Positions 6,498-14,080 of a stretch of DNA of 27,012 nt are shown here, piece by piece. The stretch covers positions 1 to 27,012 of the forward strand of contig JBCDLI010000032.1 in the NCBI GenBank assembly GCA_038745535.1. Reading direction: 5' to 3'. Every line of letters begins with the position of its first letter. Position 1 is the first letter of the stretch. The position numbers were made by a program, and so were the translations under genes. A model generated the notes under the pieces. It made no database searches. It worked only from the letters and a program-made list of their open reading frames with translations, and had not been told where the DNA came from. The DNA comes from JBCDLI01 sp038745535 (GTDB lineage: Bacteria > Pseudomonadota > Alphaproteobacteria > Rhizobiales > Rhizobiaceae).

Positions 6498-7937
6498 ATG
6501 GCAAACGACCCAATTCATATCATCGGTGGCGGTTTGGCGGGCTCCGAAGCTGCTTGGCAGATTGCTAAGGCCGGACACCGCGTTCACTTGCATGAAATGC
6601 GAGGAACCCGCAGCACCGAAGCGCATAAAACCGATAGTCTTGCAGAGCTTGTATGCTCCAATTCTTTTCGCTCAGACGATCACGAGCTAAACGCAGTCGG
6701 CCTTCTGCATGAGGAAATGCGGATGGCAGGCTCATTAATTATGGCTTGCGCCGACCGTCACAAAGTACCCGCCGGCTCCGCCCTTGCCGTTGATCGCGAT
6801 GGCTTTGCCGAAGATGTCACCGAACATCTGCACAACCACCCAAACGTTACAGTCTCGCGCGAAGAAATCACCGACATTCCGACAACGGGTTGGGCCAATA
6901 CCATTATCGCGACCGGCCCCCTCACCGGCTCAGCGCTCGCCAGCGCCATTCAGCGCGAAACGGGCGAAGACTCGCTCGCTTTCTTCGACGCAATAGCACC
7001 CATCGTCCATACCGAATCCATCAATATGGATATCGCGTGGTTCCAATCGCGCTACGACAAGGTCGGCCCCGGTGGCACGGGTAAAGATTACATCAACTGC
7101 CCGATGGACGAGACGCAATACAACGCCTTCATCGACGCGCTAATTAACGGCGACAAAACCGAATTTAAGGAATGGGAAGGGACCCCCTATTTCGACGGTT
7201 GCCTGCCAATTGAAGTGATGGCCGAACGCGGTCGTGAAACGCTCCGCCACGGTCCCATGAAGCCCATGGGGCTTACCAATGCGCACAACCCAACTGTAAA
7301 ACCCCATGCTGTTGTGCAGCTGCGCCAAGACAACAAGCTAGGCACTCTCTTCAACATGGTCGGCTTCCAGACGAAGCTGAAATACGGGGCGCAGGCCGAA
7401 GTCCTGCGGATGATCCCCGGACTGGAAGACGCACAGTTTGCGCGGCTCGGCGGCATCCATCGAAACACCTACATCAACTCGCCGCAGCTTCTCGCCGAAG
7501 ATCTCACGTTAAAATCACGACCAAAAGACATCGGAAGCTTACGCTTTGCCGGTCAAATCACCGGGTGCGAAGGCTACGTGGAAAGCGCCGCTGTGGGCCT
7601 GCTCGCCGGCCGTTTCGCAGTCGCAGAACAAGAAACGCGTCAACCGGATTTGCCCCCAATAACAACGGCTATGGGCGCGTTGTTGAATCATATTACGAGC
7701 GGACATGTCAGCGCTGATGAGGTGGGCAAACCGAGAAGCTTTCAGCCGATGAATGTGAATTTCGGCCTTTTCCCACCTCTGCCAGATAGAACCGTGAAAA
7801 AGCCCGATGGCTGGCAGGGTCGATTTAGAGGAAAAGATAAAGCTCAAGCCAAAAAGCGTGCCATGACCTCCCGCGCGCTTGCAGACGCGCAGAACTGGTT
7901 AGGAGCTCAGATGGTCACGGTGCAAGCTGCGGAGTGA
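6498..7937 (+). CDS. trmFO: TrmFO, folate-dependent tRNA m5U54 methyltransferase
   Basis: The 479-residue product is a cytoplasmic flavoprotein that makes 5-methyluridine at position 54 of tRNA, using methylenetetrahydrofolate as carbon donor and FADH2 as reductant. The N-terminus has the dinucleotide-binding motif HIIGGGLAGSEAAW (about residues 7-20). The two cysteines known from the family are present: C53 in LVCSNSFRSD and C235 in FDGCLPIEVMAERG. The family blocks MKPMGL, GCEGYVESAAVGLLAGR and VNFGLFPPL also appear. The length is normal. The start ATG follows a GC-rich hairpin and has no obvious Shine-Dalgarno. The gene may be co-transcribed with the DUF1127 gene ahead of it. It converges on secDF across 75 bp. 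Confidence 0.97.
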   Translation: MANDPIHIIGGGLAGSEAAWQIAKAGHRVHLHEMRGTRSTEAHKTDSLAELVCSNSFRSDDHELNAVGLLHEEMRMAGSLIMACADRHKVPAGSALAVDRDGFAEDVTEHLHNHPNVTVSREEITDIPTTGWANTIIATGPLTGSALASAIQRETGEDSLAFFDAIAPIVHTESINMDIAWFQSRYDKVGPGGTGKDYINCPMDETQYNAFIDALINGDKTEFKEWEGTPYFDGCLPIEVMAERGRETLRHGPMKPMGLTNAHNPTVKPHAVVQLRQDNKLGTLFNMVGFQTKLKYGAQAEVLRMIPGLEDAQFARLGGIHRNTYINSPQLLAEDLTLKSRPKDIGSLRFAGQITGCEGYVESAAVGLLAGRFAVAEQETRQPDLPPITTAMGALLNHITSGHVSADEVGKPRSFQPMNVNFGLFPPLPDRTVKKPDGWQGRFRGKDKAQAKKRAMTSRALADAQNWLGAQMVTVQAAE

Positions 7938-7950
7938 GGCCCTAACCGAC

Positions 7951-7977
7951 TGGGCTGACGCCTATAGGTTGAGCCCA
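7951..7977. terminator. Possible hairpin between convergent trmFO and secDF
   Basis: TGGGCT (7951-7956) pairs with AGCCCA (7972-7977) around a 15-nt loop that contains CCTATAGG. It sits in the 75-bp gap between two convergent genes, where terminators are expected, but no U-run follows on either strand. Confidence 0.3.
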
Positions 7978-8012
7978 TACCTTGCCCCACAATCGGGCCC
8001 ACTCACCGCCCA

Positions 8013-10589
8013 TTAGACGTCGATATCAATCGGCTGCGTGTTCGCTGTCGCTTTTTTCTCAGATGAAGCATCAGATGTTGCCTGGGATAGCGCGCCCGGC
8101 TTCAAGCCAAACAAGATCAGCACCGGAGCCGCGATGAACACCGACGAATACGTACCTACGACTACGCCGAAAATCATCGCCGCCACGAACGAACGCAACA
8201 CCTCACCGCCAAAAATGAACAGTGCCAACAGCGCAAGAAGCGTGGTGACCGATGTCAGGATCGTGCGCGGCAACGTCTGATTGACCGACATGTCGAGGAT
8301 GTCTGTCAACTTGTACGACTTGTAGCGCCGCAGATTTTCACGCACCCGGTCGTACACGACGACAGTGTCGTTCAGCGAATAGCCCACGATGGTGAGAATG
8401 GCCGCGATAGACGAGAGGTTAAACTCCAATCCCGTAATCACAAACATCCCGATCGTCAGCAACACATCGTGCGCAGTCGCCACAATCGCGCCGATGGCAA
8501 AGTGCCACTCAAACCGAAGCCAGATATAGACGAGGATCGCAAACAGCGCGGCAAGGACCGCGATTGTACCGGCCCGCGCGAGTTCGCCCGAAACCGTGGG
8601 GCCAACGACCTCAACGCGGCGAATATCATAGTCAGCTTCCAGCGTGGCCCGAACGAGCGTTAGCGCGCTCTGCTCCGCATTGTCGCCGGACCCTTGGCTC
8701 TCCACACGAATAAGAACGTCCTGCTCGCTGCCAAACTCCTGAACCTGAACGTCGCCAAGATTTAACCCCGACAAGGCTGTACGGATCGCGCCGACGTCCG
8801 CCGGCCCCTCGCGCGATTGAACTTCAACGATTGAACCGCCTTTGAAGTCGATGCCGAGGTTCATGTTGATCGTGGCAAACAAACCGATGGATGCAACAAT
8901 CAGCACCGATGAAATCGTAAACGCGAAGCGGCGCAGCCACATGAACCGGAACTTCGTGTCGGGTCGCAAAAAGCGCACGAGCCCGCTCGGCAGTTCCTTT
9001 GGCTTGGTCCGCTTCAACCAGGTCGCGATCATGAAGCGCGTCAGCAGATATGCCGTGAACACCGTCGTGATGATGCCGATTGCCAGCGTCACGGCAAAGC
9101 CACGGATTGGCCCGGAGCCAAGATAGAAGAGAATGATCGCTGCAATCAGCGTGGTCGTGTTGGCGTCTACGATTGTCGTGAACGCGCGTTGGAAGCCCGT
9201 ATCGATTGCCTGCACCACGGAGCGCCCGCCAAGACGCTCCTCGCGGATACGCTCGAAAATCAACACGTTTGAGTCGACCGCCATACCGACTGTCAACACG
9301 ATACCAGCGATGCCCGGTAGCGTGAGCGTCGCGCCGAGCGCCGACAATGCAGCGATCACAAGTGTAATGTTCACAATCAGCGCGATATTGGCGATGATGC
9401 CGAACTTGCCGTATGCGAGCAGCATAAAGCCAACGACAAGCACGGCGCCTACTATGCCTGCGATTTCACCGGCAGCAATTGAATCCGCGCCAAGCGATGG
9501 GCCAACCGTTCGTTCCTCCACAAAGGTTGGCGTCAGCGGTAAAGCGCCCGCGCGCAGAAGAATTGCCAGATCGTTCGCGGACTCAACTGTAAAGTTGCCC
9601 GAGATCTGCCCGGAACCACCAAGAATTGGCTCATTGATGCGCGGTGCCGTAATGACTTCATCATCAAGAATGATCGCGAACAGGCGACCTACGTTTCGCT
9701 GGGTAGCGGCACCAAAACGCTGAGCGCCCGTACCATCAAAACGGAAGGTAACAATCGGCTCATTTGTACGGCTGTCGAAGCCCGCTTGCGCGTCTTCAAG
9801 GTTTTCGCCTGTGACGATCTCGCGACGTTCCAACACATATGGAAACGGCGGGTCGTCGGTTGAATACAGAAGTTCCGACCCTGCCGGTGGGCGGCTCGCA
9901 ATTGCCTGCTCAACATCTGCGTCCGCGTCTACCATCTGAAACGTGAGACGCGCAGTGGTTCCAATGAGTGTCTTCAAGCGCTCTGGATCATCAAGGCCCG
10001 GGACTTGTACGATGATCCGATCTTCGCCTTGCCGCTGAATGATCGGTTCGGTGGTTCCGAGTTCATCGATGCGTCCGCGAATGACCTCGACGGTCTGCGA
10101 CAGCGCTTGTCCCATGCGATAATCGAGGCCGCTGTCGGTAATATTGAGAAGGAAACGCCCCGGCTCAGGCTCATCAAGCGACACTTCCTGGACGATACCG
10201 CCGCTTAGCAGGCCGGAGGAAACCGCCTGAAAAAGCGGATCGAGCGCAGTACGCGCCGCACCAATCTGACCTTGATCGCGAATGCGTACACTAACGGTTT
10301 GCCCCTCACCGCCCAGACCAGTGTAGCCGATATTTTCGGCGTTCAGCAGTCGCCGAACCTCATCACGCGTCGATTCAAGGCGTTGCGTAACCAGCTCATC
10401 ACGATCCAGCTTGAGTTGAAGATGAACACCGCCCTGAAGATCGAGACCAAGCGACAGACCACTTTTCGGCATGAAGCCCGGCAGGCTGTTTCGAAAGTTC
10501 TCTGAATAAAAATTCGGGATTGCGAACAGCACACCAACGACAACCGTCAGCAGTATGAACGCGGTTTTCCAAGGCGGAAAATAGAGCAT
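8013..10589 (-). CDS. secDF: SecDF fusion, accessory subunit of the Sec translocase
   Basis: One 858-residue chain contains both SecD and SecF. The SecD part runs from the first helix and GLDLQGG (48-54) through the large periplasmic P1 domain to the membrane block with GMAVDSNVLIFERIREE (about 435-451). The SecF part starts near residue 550, with LGIDFKGGS (578-586) and GYSLNDTVVVYDRVREN (736-752). About twelve membrane helices are expected, six per half. The protein uses the proton gradient to pull preproteins out on the periplasmic side. Fused secDF is known in Rhizobiales and Firmicutes, whereas E. coli has two genes. The start ATG has a weak GGTAAT before it. yajC lies 66 nt upstream on the same strand, and a stable hairpin stands in the gap. 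Confidence 0.97.
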   Translation of the reverse strand: MLYFPPWKTAFILLTVVVGVLFAIPNFYSENFRNSLPGFMPKSGLSLGLDLQGGVHLQLKLDRDELVTQRLESTRDEVRRLLNAENIGYTGLGGEGQTVSVRIRDQGQIGAARTALDPLFQAVSSGLLSGGIVQEVSLDEPEPGRFLLNITDSGLDYRMGQALSQTVEVIRGRIDELGTTEPIIQRQGEDRIIVQVPGLDDPERLKTLIGTTARLTFQMVDADADVEQAIASRPPAGSELLYSTDDPPFPYVLERREIVTGENLEDAQAGFDSRTNEPIVTFRFDGTGAQRFGAATQRNVGRLFAIILDDEVITAPRINEPILGGSGQISGNFTVESANDLAILLRAGALPLTPTFVEERTVGPSLGADSIAAGEIAGIVGAVLVVGFMLLAYGKFGIIANIALIVNITLVIAALSALGATLTLPGIAGIVLTVGMAVDSNVLIFERIREERLGGRSVVQAIDTGFQRAFTTIVDANTTTLIAAIILFYLGSGPIRGFAVTLAIGIITTVFTAYLLTRFMIATWLKRTKPKELPSGLVRFLRPDTKFRFMWLRRFAFTISSVLIVASIGLFATINMNLGIDFKGGSIVEVQSREGPADVGAIRTALSGLNLGDVQVQEFGSEQDVLIRVESQGSGDNAEQSALTLVRATLEADYDIRRVEVVGPTVSGELARAGTIAVLAALFAILVYIWLRFEWHFAIGAIVATAHDVLLTIGMFVITGLEFNLSSIAAILTIVGYSLNDTVVVYDRVRENLRRYKSYKLTDILDMSVNQTLPRTILTSVTTLLALLALFIFGGEVLRSFVAAMIFGVVVGTYSSVFIAAPVLILFGLKPGALSQATSDASSEKKATANTQPIDIDV

Positions 10590-10616
10590 TAGATTACCAA
10601 TCGTGCCGGAGTTTTT

Positions 10617-10648
10617 ACCGGTCAGCGCAGCTTAAACGCTGCGCCGGT
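10617..10648 (-). other. Hairpin in the yajC-secDF gap
   Basis: GCGCAGC (10625-10631) and GCTGCGC (10638-10644) form a perfect 7-bp stem with loop TTAAAC. A 4-bp extension ACCG/CGGT follows beyond a small bulge. On the transcribed strand it is followed by TAAAAAC, not a U-run. It may therefore be an mRNA-processing or attenuating structure that sets the yajC:secDF ratio, rather than a full terminator. Confidence 0.4.
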
Positions 10649-10655
10649 TTCAGGT

Positions 10656-11021
10656 TCAGCCTTTGGATTTGGCTTTAGCGGGCGCTGCATCATTGGCCGC
10701 TGCCGGTTCGCCTTTAACGCGCACATCGGCGACCATGGACCGCACGACGCGCACTTTCATGCCTTGAGCGATTTCGACTTCCAGTTCCAGATCGTCAACG
10801 ACTTTGGTGACCTTGCCGACCACGCCACCGCCGGTAACGACGGTATCGTTACGGCGAATATTGGAAAGCATCTCTTCGCGCTTTTTCATCTGCTGCCGCT
10901 GGGGCCGAATAAGCAGGAAATACATGATCACAAAAATCAGCACGAAAGGCAGAAGGCTTAAAATCAGGTCAGGCCCGCCGCCCGGCCCAGCACCTTGCGC
11001 ATATGCAGGGGTCACAAACAT
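10656..11021 (-). CDS. yajC: YajC, Sec translocase accessory subunit
   Basis: This 121-residue protein has one membrane helix (LILSLLPFVLIFVIMYFLLI, about residues 19-38), followed directly by RPQRQQMKKREEML. A small cytoplasmic domain comes next (IRRNDTVVTGGGVVGKVTKV), the most conserved part of YajC. It joins SecDF and YidC at the SecYEG channel in the inner membrane. The tail is rich in Ala and Lys. The ATG start is preceded by CTGGAG at good distance. The gene heads the yajC-secDF transcription unit, and a plausible promoter lies at 11071-11098. Confidence 0.97.
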   Translation of the reverse strand: MFVTPAYAQGAGPGGGPDLILSLLPFVLIFVIMYFLLIRPQRQQMKKREEMLSNIRRNDTVVTGGGVVGKVTKVVDDLELEVEIAQGMKVRVVRSMVADVRVKGEPAAANDAAPAKAKSKG

Positions 11022-11070
11022 TTAGATACTCCAGAGGAAATGTGCCGAATTCGGCTTGTGTTTGAGCCGG

Positions 11071-11098
11071 AATATAGCCACGCACTATCCCATTGCAA
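11071..11098 (-). promoter_or_regulatory. Candidate sigma-70-type promoter for yajC-secDF
   Basis: On the minus strand TTGCAA (11093-11098) and TATATT (11071-11076) are 16 nt apart and lie 50 nt upstream of the yajC ATG. The leader includes a perfect 12-bp palindrome GCCGAATTCGGC (11044-11055), which could be an operator or a leader hairpin. This is a match to consensus only. Confidence 0.45.
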
Positions 11099-11138
11099 CC
11101 AAAACAGCCGCCATGAACAGGTGTTTCAGGAACTCAAT

Positions 11139-12002
11139 ATGGCCGAACCGCAGGACCCGCTTCACACCAAATTGGACCGCTTGATTGCCGCTGTTGAAGC
11201 GCTTCAGCCCGCGAAAGAAGTGCCGTCAAACTTCGATGTGGCGAACTGTTTTGTCTTTGATGGCGCACGGCGCTTGGCGGTTCCAATACACAAGGTGAAC
11301 CGAATTGAGTTGGCTCTCATTCGCGGCGTCGATCATGTTCGTGATCAATTGCATGAAAATACGGCCCACTTCGCGAAAGGCCTTCCGGCCAACAACGTGC
11401 TCCTCTGGGGCGCCCGTGGCATGGGTAAATCCAGCGTCGTAAAAGCAGTTCATGCGGACGTTTTGCGCGACCATGGCAATCTGAAACTCATCGAAATTCA
11501 CCGCGAAGACATTGGCCAGCTTCCGGTTCTTTTGAACGAACTACGGCAGTCGCGTGCGCGCTTCATCGTTTTCTGTGATGATCTTTCATTCGATCACGAC
11601 GACACGTCGTACAAATCGTTGAAAGCAGTGCTCGATGGCGGGGTCGAAGGGCGTCCCGACAACGTGATCTTTTATGCGACATCAAACAGGCGGCATTTGT
11701 TGCCTCGCGATATGATCGACAACGAGCGCTCCACTGCAATCAATCCGTCTGAGGCGACCGAAGAGAAGGTATCGCTGTCAGATCGTTTTGGACTTTGGCT
11801 CGGCTTTCACAAATGCAGCCAGGACGACTACCTCGACATGGTACGCGGCTACGCGGCACACTACAAATTCGAGATTGGCGACGAGGACCTACGCGCGCAG
11901 GCGCTGGAGTGGGCGACCACCCGAGGATCCCGCTCAGGTCGGGTGGCTTGGCAATTCATCACACACCTTGCCGGCATTTCGGGAAAGAAGCTCACCGGCT
12001 AA
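11139..12002 (+). CDS. DUF815-type AAA ATPase
   Basis: The 287-residue product (start ATG 11139) is a P-loop ATPase of the DUF815 family. Walker A is GARGMGKSS (residues 91-99), Walker B is RFIVFCDDLSF (about 142-152), and a sensor-1-like segment VIFYATSNRRHLLP follows. The later SLSDRFGLWLGFHKC and the C-terminal RSGRVAWQFITHLAG match the family. Its cellular role is not established, and it is usually labelled simply as an ATP-binding protein. An upstream ATG at 10995 would add 48 residues running back into the yajC coding region on the other strand. Those residues look non-coding, so the later start is preferred. It converges on the LytM lipoprotein gene, and their stops overlap by 4 nt. 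Confidence 0.92.
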   Translation: MAEPQDPLHTKLDRLIAAVEALQPAKEVPSNFDVANCFVFDGARRLAVPIHKVNRIELALIRGVDHVRDQLHENTAHFAKGLPANNVLLWGARGMGKSSVVKAVHADVLRDHGNLKLIEIHREDIGQLPVLLNELRQSRARFIVFCDDLSFDHDDTSYKSLKAVLDGGVEGRPDNVIFYATSNRRHLLPRDMIDNERSTAINPSEATEEKVSLSDRFGLWLGFHKCSQDDYLDMVRGYAAHYKFEIGDEDLRAQALEWATTRGSRSGRVAWQFITHLAGISGKKLTG

Positions 12003-13675
12003 TTCAACATCGTCATCGGATCGACCGGTTGCGTGTTCTTTCGAACCTCAAAGTGCACTTTTGGCCGCGTTGCCGAGCCCGACATGCCTGATTTCGCGAT
12101 TGTCTGCCCGCGCGTGACCTTGTCGCCACGCTTCACATCGATGGTCTCTGTATGTCCATAAACAGTGACGACACCGTCGTCATGGCGCACCAAAACAGTG
12201 TTTCCGAGCTCTTTCAGGCCTGAGCCCGCGTATATCACCACGCCGTTCTCTGCTGCCTTCAGAGGTGTTCCGACTGGCACTGAGATATCAATGCCCTCAT
12301 TTGCGATGCCCCCATCGTCTGCCTGAAACGCAGTGATCACACGCCCTTGGGCGGGCCAGCGCAACGTAGATACCCCTGTCGCCTGCGGCGCAACCGAGTT
12401 GTCGTTTTGATCGACGCTTGCGACCTGTCCATCACCGTCGGACTGAGGCGTTGGTGGTATGTATGGCGCAGTTTGCCTGGTCGGTTTAGGCAGCGAAGCG
12501 GTTGTAATCGGATCAACGCGCGCCGCATTACGCGGAACGTTATCGGTCGCCGTGTTGACCCCGGGAATGATGATCTGTTGGCCAACCCGTAGCGCATTGG
12601 TCTGCATATTGTTCGCAGTCCGAATTCCGTCGACCGACGCGCCTGTTCGCCGTGAAATCGCGTAAAGCGTGTCGCCTGCATTCACCGTATATCGCCCCGA
12701 TGCAGCGGAGGGCGCTGCGGGCACTGGCGGTCGCACCCGCGTAGGTGCAGATCTTGGCGTTGGTGCAGACCTTGGCGTCGGTGGCGGTGTGGCTCTGGCG
12801 ACCGAAGTCGTTTGCGGTCGAGAGACGGGAACCGGCGCGCTTTGGACCGGAAACTCCCCGCGTGTACCAGTTGTTGAGCGTGCGCGTTGCACATTCGCAT
12901 TTGCATCCGGTGCCGAAACCGGCGCATTCGCCGAATACACGTAAGTTGGTATCAAGATGCGCTGGCCAACACCAATAGCCGACGGATCACTGATATCGTT
13001 AGCCTCAAGGATCGCATTCGCGGGAACGCCGTAGCGTTTCGCAAGGTTGTAAATCGTCTCGCCAGCGCGCACAGAGACGAAAGTGCCACCTTCTCGAGTC
13101 CAGCCGCGCGCATTTTCAAGTGGTCCGGTCTTCTGGTTCACCGAGCCGGTTGTCGTCGCATCGGTCCCCGCAGGCGCGGCGACATTCACCGGCAGCCGCG
13201 CATTTTGCGTATTCACAAGATCAGCCGGCCCAGCACTAGCCACTTGAGTTCGGGGAGCCGCGGTTGGCGGCGACAATTGCGATGATGTCACCGGTGCAGG
13301 GGTCGCAGAGCCATTCCAAGTCGGCTGCCGCACGGAATTGGTGATGAATGGGTCAACGCCCGCAGTGCTTGCCGAACTTCTGGTCGCGCTGGCAGGTGCT
13401 GGCGGAAACGCAGGCGGCGCAGAAGCAAGTTGCTGTGGTGCGCTGCCCGGATAGCTGGCGGCGATGGCCGCTCTTTGTTGCGCAGGTGTATTCAGCGCAA
13501 CATTATTGATTGGCCCAACGTCAGTTTGGGGCCTGGATGGAACGGCAGCAGTGTAAAAATTATCGGTAAACCGGACAGCATTCCCACTGCACGCAGAAAG
13601 GAGGATGACACCAACGCAAGCTGTCGTCGCTCGCAGAACCCGCGGCGCCGGTGAACAGGTTTGTTTGATACGCAT
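11999..13675 (-). CDS. NlpD/DipM-like lipoprotein: two LysM domains and a degenerate LytM (M23) domain
   Basis: This 558-residue envelope protein has a lipoprotein signal peptide with lipobox LSA-C29. A long Pro/Ala/Ser/Thr linker follows, then LysM 1 (about 199-243), a second linker containing the repeat TPRSAPTPRSAPT, LysM 2 (about 329-371) and a C-terminal LytM/M23 domain (about 456-552). The LytM zinc site is broken: HxxxD reads N459-E-G-I-D463, and HxH reads K539-V-H541, whereas YGH508 and H541 remain. E. coli NlpD shows the same type of loss. Such proteins activate amidases that split septal peptidoglycan instead of cutting it themselves. DipM of Caulobacter is the nearest alphaproteobacterial analogue. 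The LysM domains would hold it on peptidoglycan. An inverted repeat resembling a CtrA box lies 31 bp upstream of the start. Confidence 0.94.
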   Translation of the reverse strand: MRIKQTCSPAPRVLRATTACVGVILLSACSGNAVRFTDNFYTAAVPSRPQTDVGPINNVALNTPAQQRAAIAASYPGSAPQQLASAPPAFPPAPASATRSSASTAGVDPFITNSVRQPTWNGSATPAPVTSSQLSPPTAAPRTQVASAGPADLVNTQNARLPVNVAAPAGTDATTTGSVNQKTGPLENARGWTREGGTFVSVRAGETIYNLAKRYGVPANAILEANDISDPSAIGVGQRILIPTYVYSANAPVSAPDANANVQRARSTTGTRGEFPVQSAPVPVSRPQTTSVARATPPPTPRSAPTPRSAPTRVRPPVPAAPSAASGRYTVNAGDTLYAISRRTGASVDGIRTANNMQTNALRVGQQIIIPGVNTATDNVPRNAARVDPITTASLPKPTRQTAPYIPPTPQSDGDGQVASVDQNDNSVAPQATGVSTLRWPAQGRVITAFQADDGGIANEGIDISVPVGTPLKAAENGVVIYAGSGLKELGNTVLVRHDDGVVTVYGHTETIDVKRGDKVTRGQTIAKSGMSGSATRPKVHFEVRKNTQPVDPMTMLN

Positions 13676-13706
13676 TACTTACACCTGCTTCAAAATGAAC
13701 AGGTAT

Positions 13707-13724
13707 GATTAAACACTGTTAATC
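13707..13724. promoter_or_regulatory. GATTAA-N6-TTAATC inverted repeat upstream of the LytM lipoprotein gene
   Basis: This is a perfect inverted repeat with 6-bp arms and a 6-bp spacer, 31 bp upstream of the lipoprotein ATG. It resembles the CtrA site TTAA-N7-TTAA, but the spacing between the TTAA halves is 6 rather than 7. Division-related control by CtrA would fit the gene, but the match is imperfect. Confidence 0.35.
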
Positions 13725-13819
13725 TTACTGCCGCGTTAAGCCTAACGTTGCGTCTCAATCAGCTCCCATACTATACATACGCCTATCGGCGGATACCACC
13801 AAGTCGCCCATTCGCGTAT

Positions 13820-13831
13820 TGCATTGCACAA
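13820..13831. promoter_or_regulatory. TGCATTGCACAA motif, second site of the DUF1127-region repeat
   Basis: These 12 bases are the exact reverse complement of 5851-5862 in the repeat cluster upstream of the first DUF1127 gene. Here the motif lies 32 bp upstream of another small-protein gene (13864). The 188-bp gap it sits in separates two divergent genes and also holds the inverted repeat at 13707-13724. I see nothing else definite in the gap. Confidence 0.4.
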
Positions 13832-13863
13832 AAGTAGCATGAACAACGCATTGGTGATCAGCA

Positions 13864-14043
13864 ATGGATCATTGGACAGACTGGTTTCCGGCCGTATTCA
13901 TGGCCTTCAAGATCATCGTATTATTCATCGGCGCATATTTCGCAATTAAATGGCACTTTGATCGTGACCGCGAAGAGCGCGAAAAAGCAGCAGAGCTTCG
14001 CCGTGAAAAACTCGCAGCAGCCCGCGAAGCAGCTCAAAACTAG
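13864..14043 (+). CDS. Small single-pass membrane protein with charged coiled-coil tail
   Basis: The product is 59 residues. The N-terminal half is hydrophobic with aromatic residues (WFPAVFMAFKIIVLFIGAYF, about 7-26) and should cross the membrane once. The rest is a strongly charged helix (DRDREEREKAAELRREKL followed by an Ala-rich end) that could form a coiled coil in the cytoplasm. I do not recognise a named domain. The clean split into a membrane helix and an amphipathic tail, normal codon use and a following terminator support a real gene. The Shine-Dalgarno is weak. It is divergent from the LytM lipoprotein gene, and the shared 188-bp region carries regulatory-looking repeats. A role beside envelope or division proteins is possible but unproven. 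Confidence 0.75.
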   Translation: MDHWTDWFPAVFMAFKIIVLFIGAYFAIKWHFDRDREEREKAAELRREKLAAAREAAQN

Positions 14044-14057
14044 TCCACAGTGAGGAC

Positions 14058-14079
14058 GAAACGGGTGCTGACCCGTTTC
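14058..14079. terminator. Terminator hairpin between the small membrane protein gene and pcm
   Basis: GAAACGGGT (14058-14066) and ACCCGTTTC (14071-14079) form a perfect 9-bp stem with loop GCTG, between two convergent genes. T residues are within the stem and no long U-run follows. It is 14 nt from one stop and 1 nt from the other, and probably serves both strands. Confidence 0.6.
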
Positions 14080-14080
14080 A

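Noticed and set aside
10995..11138. N-terminal 48-codon extension of the DUF815 ATPase
   Set aside because: It runs back into the yajC coding region on the opposite strand, and its residues do not look like coding sequence. ATG 11139 gives a normal start.
12735..12785. Short tandem repeat in DNA (encoding TPRSAPTPRSAPT)
   Set aside because: It is an in-frame linker duplication in the LytM lipoprotein, not a separate repeat element or array.
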